This document shows, in pieces, positions 25,620 through 34,509 of a DNA stretch of 64,000 nucleotides. A program made the translations under genes and the position numbers. Position 1 is the stretch's first letter, and each line of letters opens with the position of its first letter. This DNA comes from Moraxella bovoculi 237 (GTDB lineage: Bacteria; Pseudomonadota; Gammaproteobacteria; Pseudomonadales; Moraxellaceae): contig NZ_AOMT01000005.1 in NCBI RefSeq assembly GCF_000696305.2, forward strand, positions 310,001-374,000. The letters run 5' to 3'. The notes under the pieces are model-generated. The model ran no database searches. It saw only the letters and a list, made by a program, of their open reading frames with translations, and was not told where the DNA came from.

Positions 25620-26156
25620 TTAAAGTACGCGCTTGCAATAACCCTGTTCTACAGGCAAAAAATCTTCCTCTACAGATGTGTAGATATAGGTGTTCTTGTC
25701 AATAAATTTAATCTTTGATGACAGATCGTCAACCATAGATTTCTCTAATTCGGCGCGATTGATAACGGTGTTAAATATCATAAAACCATATTTTGATATG
25801 CCTGTACTTTCTTCGTCATAGTTTGGCATGTCCACTTCATAATAACTGATAACAGCATCATAAAAGCTCATGACATCACCATCGAGCGCCCACTTAGAGA
25901 TGAGTTTTGTCTTGTTGATTTGATGATATTCAGACGCCTCATCATCAAAATACATCACGGAGTTTTCGCTATGTGTTCCATCCGCTCGATTCTCAATGAC
26001 GGATTCGGCACGAAACTGCAATTCTGGATCATGATCATAACATTGCCATTTGCCGATTAAGTCATCCTTAGTAAAGGGAATGTCTGCAAAAGCTATATTG
26101 CTGATGCAAGTCGAAGTAATAACAGCTAACGTCAATGATTTGAAAAATAACTTCAT
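25620..26156 (-). CDS. Secreted protein of unknown function (178 aa), paralogue of the downstream gene
   Basis: Signal peptide MKLFFKSLTLAVITSTCISNIAFA, mature protein starting DIPFTKDDLIGKWQCYDHD and ending EQGYCKRVL. The opening (FTxxDxxGxWxC) and ending (CKR) repeat those of its downstream neighbour, while the middle has diverged. The ATG at 26156 is preferred to an in-frame TTG at 26168. The stop is 43 bases before the neighbour's start on the same strand, consistent with one transcript. No enzymatic motif is seen. Confidence 0.65.
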   Translation of the reverse strand: MKLFFKSLTLAVITSTCISNIAFADIPFTKDDLIGKWQCYDHDPELQFRAESVIENRADGTHSENSVMYFDDEASEYHQINKTKLISKWALDGDVMSFYDAVISYYEVDMPNYDEESTGISKYGFMIFNTVINRAELEKSMVDDLSSKIKFIDKNTYIYTSVEEDFLPVEQGYCKRVL

Positions 26157-26220
26157 GCACAAATCCAAGCAAAAAATTTAGTATAGCCAAACAATGCCTA
26201 TTTTACAATCATCCATACAC

Positions 26221-26250
26221 AAAAAAGGCGGTATGATACCACCTTTTTTG
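26221..26250 (-). terminator. Terminator after aceF
   Basis: A stem of A6-GGCGGTA paired with TACCACC-T6 (one mismatch) and a 3-4 base loop lies directly behind the aceF stop on the minus strand. Confidence 0.75.
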
Positions 26251-26260
26251 TTTGTTTTTA

Positions 26261-27904
26261 TTAAAGTAAGATTTTACGCGGGTCAGCCAACAGCTTAGCA
26301 ATATAGCGAGTGAACACCGCCGCATCCGCTCCGTTAATCGTACGGTGGTCGTACGATAGAGACAACGGTAGCATGAGACGTGGCTCAAACTCTTTGCCGT
26401 TCCAGCGTGGCTGATAAGTAGATTCAGAGATCCCCAAAATCGCCACTTGCGGATGGTTGACAAGTGGTGTGAAATAAGTACCGCCCATGTTGCCTTGGCT
26501 TGAAATGGTGAATGACGCACCTTGCAATTCTTTGGCGGACAGTTTCTTATCACGGGCTTTTTTGGCAAGCTCACCAATTTCAATGGCAAGCTGGCGAATG
26601 CCTTTGGCTTGGGCATCACGAATCACAGGCACAATCAAGCCATCATCAGTCGCCACTGCAATACCCATGTTCACCGATTTACGGATAATCATTTGGGTGT
26701 TGTCGTCTGAGACATGGCTGTTGAATTTAGGGTGCTGGGTCAGAGCATACGCCACCGCCTTAACGATAAACGCCAAAATGGTCAAGCCTACGCCTTGAGC
26801 CTTGAACTCGGCTTTTAGCTCGTTACGCATGGCTTCGGTATCGGTAATGTCCGCCAAATCAAACTGCGTAACCTGTGGCAAAAGCGTGTTTAGGTTAAGC
26901 TGTGGGATAGAGACTTTTTGTAGGCGCGTTAGATCAACCGTCTCAATCTCACCCCAGATTTCTTTATTGCTCATGTCAGGCAGTGGTGGCAAGCTGATCG
27001 CTGAACCGCTTGCAGCAGGTGCTGCTTTTGATGAAGCTTGCGCACCCGTCATCACCGACTTGACATAGCCGAATAGGTCTTCTTTTAGGATGCGACCGTG
27101 GGCAGCTGTACCTTTGACGGTGCTGATGTCCACGCCCAGTTCACGCGCAAGCTTACGTACCGCAGGCCCTGCGTGAGCGTCTTTGGCTCGTGCGTTAACT
27201 TCTACTTCTGGCAGTTTGGCGCTGCTTGATGATACAGGTTTTGGCGACTCATCTTGAGCAGATGCTTTTGGCGCTTCTTGTTTTGGTGTATCTTTTGGCG
27301 CAGCTTCTGCTTTGGATGCTGGCGCCGCCCCTTCTGCCTTGATGACAACAAAGGCTTGACCATTAGATACACTATCACCAGCATTGACTAAGATCGACTC
27401 GACCACACCACTGACAGGTGCTGGCACTTCAACCGATGCTTTGTCAGATTCTACCAACAGCAGTGGCTGATTCTCTTCTACTTGATCGCCAACGCTCACC
27501 ATAATCTCAGCGATCTCAGCACTATCAACACCTAGATCAGGTAGATTATGGGTCTGGCTACCACCAGCAGGTGCAGACTGAACTGATTCGGCAGGCTTAG
27601 CCTCTTCTTGAGCAGGGGCTGGTGCTTCTGATGTCTTCGCTGATTCGTCATTTGGGCTTTCAGAAGCTGCCGCGCCATCCGAAGCTTCAACGCTAAGTAA
27701 GACGCTGCCTTCGCTAACGCTGTCGCCAACATTAATGGCAATGCTGGTTACCTTGCCAGAGACAGGCGACGGTACTTCTACCGACGCTTTGTCTGATTCT
27801 ACTAGGATAATGTTGTCATTTTCGTTGATGATGTCGCCAACTTTAACCAAAATTTCGGCGACTTCAGCACTATCTACACCCAAATCAGGGGCTTTAATTT
27901 CCAT
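26261..27904 (-). CDS. aceF: Pyruvate dehydrogenase complex E2, dihydrolipoamide acetyltransferase
   Basis: 547 residues with two N-terminal lipoyl domains, each with the lipoyl-lysine motif ESDKASVEVP (Lys39 in the first), joined by Ala/Pro/Lys-rich linkers. A peripheral-subunit-binding domain follows (AGPAVRKLARELGVDISTV, GRILKEDL) and then the catalytic acetyltransferase domain ending with SLSYDHRTINGADAAVF, which holds the catalytic His. E. coli has three lipoyl domains; two is common in other gammaproteobacteria. It transfers acetyl groups from E1 to CoA. AAGGAG precedes the start and it lies 11 bases behind aceE. No lpd gene is adjacent. Confidence 0.97.
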   Translation of the reverse strand: MEIKAPDLGVDSAEVAEILVKVGDIINENDNIILVESDKASVEVPSPVSGKVTSIAINVGDSVSEGSVLLSVEASDGAAASESPNDESAKTSEAPAPAQEEAKPAESVQSAPAGGSQTHNLPDLGVDSAEIAEIMVSVGDQVEENQPLLLVESDKASVEVPAPVSGVVESILVNAGDSVSNGQAFVVIKAEGAAPASKAEAAPKDTPKQEAPKASAQDESPKPVSSSSAKLPEVEVNARAKDAHAGPAVRKLARELGVDISTVKGTAAHGRILKEDLFGYVKSVMTGAQASSKAAPAASGSAISLPPLPDMSNKEIWGEIETVDLTRLQKVSIPQLNLNTLLPQVTQFDLADITDTEAMRNELKAEFKAQGVGLTILAFIVKAVAYALTQHPKFNSHVSDDNTQMIIRKSVNMGIAVATDDGLIVPVIRDAQAKGIRQLAIEIGELAKKARDKKLSAKELQGASFTISSQGNMGGTYFTPLVNHPQVAILGISESTYQPRWNGKEFEPRLMLPLSLSYDHRTINGADAAVFTRYIAKLLADPRKILL

Positions 27905-27915
27905 TGATCGTCTCC

Positions 27916-30741
27916 TTATTTAGGTTCTGCGATATTGTTGTCATTTAGGATCGGTGCATCTGCCTTATCTTCGGCACGCCCTTCGCTGCTGATGGCGTCA
28001 TCAGAATCTTCCACAAAATCTGGAACTGGCGTTGGGTTTTCGTTCACGGCAGCGGCAGGCGCATCCGGGAAATAATCATAATGCGGCTGTGGCTGCCATG
28101 CAGGTGCTTGATCCACATCGATCTCAAAGCTATTGATTGCATCTTGAACCAAACGAACATCGATCTCGCCTTCGTCAGCCAACTTCTTCAGTGTCGCCAC
28201 GACAATGTGTTCAGCATTAACATGGAAGAAGTTGCGCAGCTGCTCACGGCTGTCAGAACGACCAAAGCCATCCGTGCCCAAAGTGGTGTATGGGCGACTG
28301 TCAGGTAGCCAGCCACGGATTTGCTCTGAGTAGTTACGCATGTAGTCAGTTGCCGCAACCACGATGCCTTGATGCGAAGCAAGCTGTGAAGTTACCCATG
28401 GGGTCTTAGCTTCTTGGGTTGGGTGCAGACGATTGTAGTCGTCGCATGCCATGCCATCACGAGTCAGCTCGTTGAAGCTGGTGACACTCCACACGTTTGC
28501 CTTGATGCCAAAGTCGTCATTTAGGATGCGAGCTGCTTTTTGAACTTCGCGTAGGATAACACCAGAGCCCAGAAGCTGAACTTGGCTTGAGCCATTGTCT
28601 TCTAGCAGGTACATACCGCGTTTGATGCCTTCTTCGACACCTTGTGGCATGGCTTCGTGCTCGTAGTTCTCATTCATCAGTGTGATGTAGTAGTATACGC
28701 GCTCACCTTCGCCATACATGCGTTTTAGACCGTCATGCATGATAACGGCAAGCTCATAGCCGAAGCAAGGATCATATGTAACACAGTTAGGTACGGTGCC
28801 AAATAGAATGTGGCTGTGACCATCTTGATGTTGTAGGCCTTCACCGTTTAGCGTGGTACGTCCTGCAGTCGCCCCGAACAAGAAGCCTTGTGCTTGCATG
28901 TCGCCAGCCGCCCAAGCTAGGTCGCCCACGCGCTGGAAACCGAACATTGAGTAGTAGATGTACATCGGAATCATCGGCAAGGCGTTGGTTGAGTAGCTGG
29001 TTGCAAGGCTAATCCAAGAACTCATCGCGCCTGCTTCGTTGATGCCCTCTTCTAGCATGTGACCATCTTTGGCTTCTTTATAACCCATCAGTGCTTCAGC
29101 GTCTTCGGCGACGTAGTTTTGACCGACTGATGAATAGATACCAAGCTGGCGGAACATGCCTTCTAGACCGAACGTACGTGCTTCATCTGGTACGATAGGC
29201 ACGACATATTTGTTCAGTGCTTTGTCTTTTAATAGTGCTGACAATAGACGCACGAATACCATTGTGGTCGATTGTTTTTTGCCTTTTGAGCCTTGCAGTA
29301 CTTGATCAAAGATAGACAGCTCTGGGATTTGTAATGGTGTGTGACCACTACGACGTGCCGGCAAGTGTCCGCCCAATGCTTGACGACGACCCATTAGGTA
29401 TTTGTATTCTGCTGAATCTTCTGATGGACGATAAAATGGCAGCGTCTTAAGATCTTCATCGGTAAATGGCAGATCAAAGCGATCGCGGAAGTATTTTAGA
29501 CCACTTTCGTCAAGTTTTTTGATTTGGTGGGCTTTGTTAACCGCTTGGATTTGGTTTGATAGACCATAGCCTTTGACGGTTTTTACTAGAATAACCGTTG
29601 GCTGACCTTTGGTTTTCATAGCTTCAGCATAAGCAGCATAGACTTTTTTCGGGTCGTGACCGCCACGGTTGAGACGCTGAATCTCATCATCAGACAGATC
29701 TTTTACCAGTTCTTCAAGCTCTGGGTATTTACCGAAGAATTCTTTGCGGATAAATGCACCATCACGCGCTTCGTACAGCTGATAATCACCATCAACCACT
29801 TCTTCCATGCGGTGTTTTAGTACGCCCGTGGTGTCTTTAGCAAGTAGCGGATCCCAATGATCACCCCAGATCACCTTGATCACTCGCCAGCCTGCGCCGC
29901 GGAATACAGATTCTAGTTCTTGGATGATTTTGCCGTTACCGCGCACAGGACCGTCTAGACGTTGCAAGTTACAGTTGATGACCCAGATTAGGTTGTCAAG
30001 CTTCTCACGACCTGCCATTGAGATTGCGCCCAAGCTTTCAGGTTCGTCCGTCTCGCCGTCGCCTAAGAATGCCCATACTTTGCGGTCTTCGTCTTTGATG
30101 AGGCTGCGGTGCGTCAGGTATTTTTGTGCGCGTGCTTGGTAGATGGACATCAATGGACCTAGGCCCATCGATACTGTTGGGAATTGCCAATAGTCAGGCA
30201 TCAAATATGGATGTGGATAGCTTGATAGACCTTTACCACCCACTTCGCGGCGGAAGTTTTTGAGTTGGTCTTCGCTCAAGCGACCTTCTAGGAATGAACG
30301 CGCATACATGCCTGGTGCGCCGTGACCTTGATAATAGATCATGTCGCCGCCAAAGTTCTCATCAGGTGCACGCCAAAAATGGTTAAAACCTGTCTCATAC
30401 AGTGTCGCAGATGATGCGAAAGTCGCCAGGTGACCACCCAGCTCATCATCATTTTGGTTAGCACGCATCACCATCGCAAGCGCGTTATAACGAATCAATG
30501 CGCGCAGCTTACGCTCCATGTGAAGGTCGCCAGGATAGTTCGGCTCGTCTTCAGCAGGAATGGTATTGATATAAGCAGTGTCTAATCGGTTGAACGGCAA
30601 GCCTTCTTGTACCGCCATGTTGTATAGTGCTTTTAGTAGAAATTGAGCGCGTTCTTTATCAGCGTTTTTGATAACCGAGGCGAATGCGTCAAGCCACTCT
30701 TGGGTTTCGACATGGTCGGCATCTTTATAATAAGTGGTCAT
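27916..30741 (-). CDS. aceE: Pyruvate dehydrogenase E1 component, homodimeric type
   Basis: 941 residues (E. coli 887), thiamine-diphosphate enzyme that decarboxylates pyruvate and reductively acetylates E2 lipoyl groups. It starts with the E1p N-terminal region that docks on E2 (DADHVETQEWLDAFASVI). The ThDP/Mg motif GDGETDEPESLGAISMA followed by INCNLQRLDGPVRGNGKIIQELE is intact. The C-terminal part (GFGRSDSREQLRNFFHV) is typical. The extra length is an acidic/Pro-rich tail of about 50 residues (ENPTPVPDFVEDSDDA, KADAPILND) not present in E. coli. First gene of the aceEF operon. Confidence 0.97.
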   Translation of the reverse strand: MTTYYKDADHVETQEWLDAFASVIKNADKERAQFLLKALYNMAVQEGLPFNRLDTAYINTIPAEDEPNYPGDLHMERKLRALIRYNALAMVMRANQNDDELGGHLATFASSATLYETGFNHFWRAPDENFGGDMIYYQGHGAPGMYARSFLEGRLSEDQLKNFRREVGGKGLSSYPHPYLMPDYWQFPTVSMGLGPLMSIYQARAQKYLTHRSLIKDEDRKVWAFLGDGETDEPESLGAISMAGREKLDNLIWVINCNLQRLDGPVRGNGKIIQELESVFRGAGWRVIKVIWGDHWDPLLAKDTTGVLKHRMEEVVDGDYQLYEARDGAFIRKEFFGKYPELEELVKDLSDDEIQRLNRGGHDPKKVYAAYAEAMKTKGQPTVILVKTVKGYGLSNQIQAVNKAHQIKKLDESGLKYFRDRFDLPFTDEDLKTLPFYRPSEDSAEYKYLMGRRQALGGHLPARRSGHTPLQIPELSIFDQVLQGSKGKKQSTTMVFVRLLSALLKDKALNKYVVPIVPDEARTFGLEGMFRQLGIYSSVGQNYVAEDAEALMGYKEAKDGHMLEEGINEAGAMSSWISLATSYSTNALPMIPMYIYYSMFGFQRVGDLAWAAGDMQAQGFLFGATAGRTTLNGEGLQHQDGHSHILFGTVPNCVTYDPCFGYELAVIMHDGLKRMYGEGERVYYYITLMNENYEHEAMPQGVEEGIKRGMYLLEDNGSSQVQLLGSGVILREVQKAARILNDDFGIKANVWSVTSFNELTRDGMACDDYNRLHPTQEAKTPWVTSQLASHQGIVVAATDYMRNYSEQIRGWLPDSRPYTTLGTDGFGRSDSREQLRNFFHVNAEHIVVATLKKLADEGEIDVRLVQDAINSFEIDVDQAPAWQPQPHYDYFPDAPAAAVNENPTPVPDFVEDSDDAISSEGRAEDKADAPILNDNNIAEPK

Positions 30742-31096
30742 AAAGGTATCCTAATAAAAATTTAGCCAAATATTGGCGGTGAATTTAAAATGTGCAATCG
30801 TCGTCGCGTTGCCAGTCAAGTAAATTACACGTCTTTTATGGCAAAATGATGAAACTATTAATAGCACACTTTAAAGATCATTTGTATTATAAAGGCTTTT
30901 TTCAAAAAAGTTTATCGTTTTTAGAAAATGAAAAAATTATCAACATTTTTTTAAAAAATACTTATTTTAAATCAATTCATTATGGCATATTTTTATATTA
31001 TAAATAAGAATTATAATTATTTATAGTCATTTTATTGCCATTAAAAGAACCGACAAACCCATATATATGGTCTGTCGGTCATAGATCATTCCCAAA
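30742..31096. other. Intergenic region upstream of aceE
   Basis: 355 mostly AT-rich bases. The aceE promoter must lie in the part next to the gene; a TTGACT occurs on the minus strand near 30818 but no good -10 box follows. A PdhR operator was not identified. The end near 31049-31079 holds the bacterioferritin terminator. A plus-strand 71-codon ORF here has no ribosome-binding site and a composition expected of AT-rich noncoding DNA. Confidence 0.4.
31049..31079 (-). terminator. Terminator after the bacterioferritin genes
   Basis: ACCGACAAACCCA pairs with TGGTCTGTCGGT (31068-31079) with minor mismatch around an AT-rich loop, followed on the minus strand by TTCTTTTAA. It ends the bfr transcript. 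Confidence 0.6.
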
Positions 31097-31570
31097 TCAA
31101 TCTTCAGTGGATTGGATTTGGATGTAATTTTGAATGCCGATGTCTTCGATTTTCTCTTGTTGAGTCTCAAGCCAATCTTCGTATTCTTCGTTACCGTCTT
31201 TTAGTCTGATCAACAGCTCACGAGAAACGAAATCGCGTTTTTCGGTGCATACGCCGATGGCATCAACAAGCACGTCATGCTTACGTTTCTCTAGACGTAA
31301 ATCACATGCCAAAATCTCTTCTACGTTCTCGCCGATGAGCAACTTGCCAAGCTCTTGCAAGTTCGGCAGACCTTCTAATAGTAGGATGCGTTCAATAAGC
31401 TCATCAGACCATTTCATCTCTTGGATGGACTGCTTATAAAATACGTCGTTTAGCTCTTCAACGCCCCAATTCTTCACAATGCGTGCATGCAAGAAATACT
31501 GGTTAATCGCGATGAGCGACTGACCCAGCACGCTGTTAAGTGCGCGGATGACTTCTTTATCACCTTTCAT
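31097..31570 (-). CDS. bfrB: Bacterioferritin, heme-ligand subunit lacking the ferroxidase centre
   Basis: 157 residues aligning without gaps to E. coli Bfr over nearly its whole length. Heme ligand Met52 is present (IQEMKWSDEL). Ferroxidase ligands are mostly lost: Glu18 is Ser, His54 is Trp, Glu127 is Asn and His130 is Tyr; only Glu51 and Glu94 remain. In the family this is the heme-binding partner of a heteropolymeric bacterioferritin, as described in Neisseria gonorrhoeae and Pseudomonas putida. The companion subunit, with the opposite pattern, is 42 bases upstream on the same strand. A strong AGGAG precedes the ATG. Iron storage in the cytoplasm; the BfrA/BfrB naming follows Neisseria. 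Confidence 0.92.
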   Translation of the reverse strand: MKGDKEVIRALNSVLGQSLIAINQYFLHARIVKNWGVEELNDVFYKQSIQEMKWSDELIERILLLEGLPNLQELGKLLIGENVEEILACDLRLEKRKHDVLVDAIGVCTEKRDFVSRELLIRLKDGNEEYEDWLETQQEKIEDIGIQNYIQIQSTED

Positions 31571-31612
31571 GGTTACTCTCCTAACAAATACCCAAATTAA
31601 ACAATCTGCAAA

Positions 31613-32107
31613 TTAGTGTGCAGCGCCAACCGTGTCCGGTTTAGCAGTCTGGCTTTGTAGGTAGTTTTGAAGACCCATAAGCTCGATTAGGCGAAGCTGT
31701 TTTTCTAGCCAGTGCGCGTGATCTTGTTCGGTATCTTCTAGTTGGCGCACCAACATATCACGAGTGACATAGTCGCGCTCAGCTTCACAGATGGCGATAC
31801 CTTCTTTTAGATGCTCTTGAACGGTGTATTCTAAGTTGAGATCAGACTGTAGCATGGCAGGCACGTCAGCACCAATGTTAATCTTGCCCACTTGCATGTT
31901 AGGTGTGCCGCCTAGCATGATGATGCGATTGATGATAAGACGTGCATGCAGTGTCTCATCTTCCATCTCGTGATAGATGCGATCGTGCAGCTTGCCAAGT
32001 TCCCATTCCGCATACATTTGAGAATGGATGAAATACTGATCGCGCGCGCCTAATTCGCCAGCCAATAAAAAGTTTAGATAATCAATGACTTTTTGAGAAG
32101 ATTTCAT
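31613..32107 (-). CDS. bfrA: Bacterioferritin, ferroxidase subunit lacking the heme ligand
   Basis: 164 residues. All ferroxidase ligands of E. coli Bfr have counterparts: Glu18, Glu51, His54, Glu93 (equivalent to 94), Glu127 and His130. The heme ligand Met52 is Thr. It therefore should oxidise Fe(II) but not bind heme by itself, and should co-assemble with the downstream heme-ligand subunit into 24-mers. A strong AGGAG lies before the start. The upstream region holds two Fur-box-like sequences, consistent with iron regulation, and the Bfd ferredoxin gene is next upstream on the same strand. Confidence 0.92.
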   Translation of the reverse strand: MKSSQKVIDYLNFLLAGELGARDQYFIHSQMYAEWELGKLHDRIYHEMEDETLHARLIINRIIMLGGTPNMQVGKINIGADVPAMLQSDLNLEYTVQEHLKEGIAICEAERDYVTRDMLVRQLEDTEQDHAHWLEKQLRLIELMGLQNYLQSQTAKPDTVGAAH

Positions 32108-32298
32108 CTGTTGCTCCTGTTTGTGTTAAAAATACAAGATGATGGATATAGCTACCCATCAAGTTGAGTACATATTAACATAAATACGACAAATATCACC
32201 CTAATAATTGTATAACAAATGAACTGATAACGGAATGCAATCTGCGAATGGCTCTCACATTGAAAACGTATTTAACTGAAGTTTTGACATAAATTTAA

Positions 32299-32313
32299 GA
32301 TAAAATCATTCTC
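32299..32313 (-). promoter_or_regulatory. Possible Fur box 1 upstream of bfrA
   Basis: The minus strand reads GAGAATGATTTTATC, close to the GATAATGATAATC Fur half-site array. It lies about 190 bases upstream of the bfrA start. Confidence 0.4.
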
Positions 32314-32415
32314 AAATAGACATTATAAGTATTTGATTTTACTAATATAAATAAAAGAATAACAACTCACAATAGCAAGCTGTTATCATTTAAGGATAAT
32401 TTTATTTTATTGATT

Positions 32416-32437
32416 TAATAATGATTATCGATTATTA
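32416..32437. promoter_or_regulatory. Possible Fur box 2 upstream of bfrA
   Basis: TAATAATGATTATCGATTAT plus TA forms an inverted repeat (TAATAAT...ATTATTA) with the AATGATTATC core of the Fur consensus. It lies between bfd and bfrA, about 310 bases before bfrA. Confidence 0.45.
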
Positions 32438-32520
32438 GGATTAATCAATAGGAATGATGGTCACGTGGATGCGTCCTGCGCTACTTATAGAAATATTATC
32501 GTAACATATTTAACTTTCAA

Positions 32521-32715
32521 TTAACCTGCCATGGCATTAATCACAGGAAAGGCGGCTTGATGTTCGTCGATTAGGTCTTGCACCATAGGCACACAACAGC
32601 CGCAGCAAGTACCAACTTGCAATGCATCTTGAAGACCTTGTAGGGTATTAATACCTTGAGTCATGGCGGTGTTGATTTGAGTGTCTTTTACATCGTGGCA
32701 GATACATACGTACAT
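32521..32715 (-). CDS. bfd: Bacterioferritin-associated ferredoxin
   Basis: 64 residues, the length of E. coli Bfd. The start MYVCICHDV carries Cys4 and Cys6, and GTCCGCCVP carries Cys38 and Cys41, the four [2Fe-2S] ligands, with two extra Cys at 37 and 40. AGGAG lies 6 bases before the ATG at 32715; a longer frame upstream is not Bfd-like. In the family Bfd docks on bacterioferritin and passes electrons to the heme to release iron. It is encoded upstream of the two bacterioferritin genes on the same strand, which supports that role. Confidence 0.93.
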   Translation of the reverse strand: MYVCICHDVKDTQINTAMTQGINTLQGLQDALQVGTCCGCCVPMVQDLIDEHQAAFPVINAMAG

Positions 32716-33020
32716 GATGGTCTCCTGTGATGGGCGGTGAGACTTAGCCGCCCTTCCCCATGTTGAATGATAAAAATCAAAGTCCGTGATTGATTTGATG
32801 AATACTATAACAGGAACAATTCTTGTTTTCAACAGTTTTAAGAATTTTTCTTATTTAATAAAGAAAACAAATAACAATCGCATTAATGATAAATAAAACA
32901 AAACATTCCTGACTATTTTAGTCGGAAATAGACGAATATATCAGTATGTAAACAGATTTATTTTATGGCATAATATCGCTGATAATTTGTCTATACCTAA
33001 AATCTTAAAAAGGAATTCGC
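32716..33020. other. Divergent region bfd / sdaA
   Basis: 305 AT-rich bases. CATAAT at 32969-32974 preceded by TG is a possible extended -10 for sdaA. AATGATAA near 32885 is a weak Fur-like fragment on the bfd side. No gene seen. Confidence 0.35.
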
Positions 33021-34433
33021 ATGATTAGTGTTTTTGATTTATTTAAAATTGGCATAGGCCCTTCAAGCTCGCACACGGTCGGACCTATGGTGGCGGCGAA
33101 CCGATTTCTACAATTGCTTGGTGACGATGTGCATTTGGTCAATAGCATACGGTTGGATCTGTATGGTTCACTGTCCGCCACGGGCAAGGGACATGCCACA
33201 GATACCGCAGCGATGTTAGGATTATTAGGTCATCAGCCGCGCACCATGGACACTACGAAGACGGATGATTATTTAGCGCCCATCATGAATGATGGTGTCT
33301 TGCTGCTGGGCGGTGTCAGGCAAATATCGTTTAACTATGACAGTGACATCGTCTGGTATGATGAAGTCACCCTGCCCCATCATCCTAACGGCATGAGCAT
33401 TAGTGCTTTTTTGGATGATGATAAAATTATCTCGCAGACTTATTACTCTATCGGCGGCGGCTTCGTCGTGGATAAGGATGAGATCATGGCTGATGAGCCC
33501 ATAGATGAAGACATTAATTTTCCTTATCCTTTTGAAATGGCGTCAGAGCTGTCCGCCATCTGCGAAGCCAAATCTCTAAACATTGCCGAGCTCATGATGC
33601 TAAATGAATCAGTAATTCGCCCAGAAGAAGAGATTAAAGACTATCTAACCGAGATATGGGAGGTCATGCAGGCGTGTGTAACCCAAGGCTGTCAAAAAGA
33701 TGGCATCTTACCCGGTGGGCTTAATGTCAAACGACGCGCCAAGGGTCTATATGATCAATTATCTAAAGAATATGGTCGCTCTTCTGATGGTGGCCTTTTG
33801 GCGATGGACTGGGTGGATCTGTATGCCTTGGCGGTCAATGAAGAAAACGCTGCGGGCGGTAAGGTCGTCACAGCGCCGACCAATGGTGCCGCAGGAATCA
33901 TTCCTGCTGTACTGCACTACTATCGTGGTTTTATCCCGTCGTTCAGCTATCAAGGCGTGCGTGAGTTCTTGTTGGTGGCAGGTGCGATAGGCGCGCTCAT
34001 CAAACAAAACGCTTCAATCTCAGGTGCAGAAGTCGGCTGTCAAGGCGAAGTTGGTTCTGCCTGTGCCATGGCGGCGGCTGGCTTGGCTCATGTGATGGGC
34101 GGGTCAGTTGCGCAGTGCTTGAACGCTGCTGAGATTGGGCTTGAGCATAACTTAGGTCTTACCTGCGACCCGATAGCAGGATTGGTGCAGGTGCCTTGCA
34201 TCGAGCGCAACGCCATGGCATCGGTTAAGGCGATCAATGCGGCGCGTCTTGCACTTCGAGGCGATGGCTCGCATCATGTGTCACTAGATAAAGCCATACT
34301 GACCATGAAGGAGACTGGTCGCGACATGATGGATAAATACAAAGAAACCGCGCGCGGTGGTCTGGCCGTCTATGCTGATAGTCGCATTCCTACTGCCAGC
34401 ATTGGCATTAATGTGGGCTTTAGTCAATGCTAA
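33021..34433 (+). CDS. sdaA: L-serine ammonia-lyase, iron-sulfur-dependent single-chain type
   Basis: 470 residues (E. coli SdaA 454). Deaminates L-serine to pyruvate and ammonia using a [4Fe-4S] cluster. The beta domain starts [22 protein letters not shown]. The alpha domain contains [12 protein letters not shown], the cluster-region cysteines in [14 protein letters not shown] and [20 protein letters not shown], and ends with the family's NVGFSQC, whose penultimate/last Cys acts as a cluster ligand when substrate is absent. AAGGA is well placed before ATG. Monocistronic with a terminator behind; it feeds pyruvate to the PDH encoded nearby. Confidence 0.96.
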   Translation: MISVFDLFKIGIGPSSSHTVGPMVAANRFLQLLGDDVHLVNSIRLDLYGSLSATGKGHATDTAAMLGLLGHQPRTMDTTKTDDYLAPIMNDGVLLLGGVRQISFNYDSDIVWYDEVTLPHHPNGMSISAFLDDDKIISQTYYSIGGGFVVDKDEIMADEPIDEDINFPYPFEMASELSAICEAKSLNIAELMMLNESVIRPEEEIKDYLTEIWEVMQACVTQGCQKDGILPGGLNVKRRAKGLYDQLSKEYGRSSDGGLLAMDWVDLYALAVNEENAAGGKVVTAPTNGAAGIIPAVLHYYRGFIPSFSYQGVREFLLVAGAIGALIKQNASISGAEVGCQGEVGSACAMAAAGLAHVMGGSVAQCLNAAEIGLEHNLGLTCDPIAGLVQVPCIERNAMASVKAINAARLALRGDGSHHVSLDKAILTMKETGRDMMDKYKETARGGLAVYADSRIPTASIGINVGFSQC

Positions 34434-34464
34434 AATGTCGATAATACTAATATTTCACCCAAAC

Positions 34465-34494
34465 AAAAAGATCTCTAATTGTAGAGATCTTTTT
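34465..34494 (+). terminator. Terminator after sdaA
   Basis: A 12-base perfect stem (AAAAAGATCTCT with AGAGATCTTTTT) around a 6-base loop. It lies between converging genes and could work for both. Confidence 0.85.
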
Positions 34495-34509
34495 ATGAAA
34501 GACAAGCGA

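Larger units (their letters stand above)
32108..32520. other. Regulatory region upstream of the bacterioferritin genes
   Basis: 413 AT-rich bases between bfd and bfrA, both on the minus strand. It contains two Fur-box-like sequences (listed separately). No gene and no clear terminator for bfd were seen. Confidence 0.5.

Noticed and set aside
30792-31007. 71-codon plus-strand ORF upstream of aceE
   Set aside because: Very AT-rich, no ribosome-binding site, Phe/Lys/Ile-rich by composition and overlaps the region expected to hold the aceE promoter.
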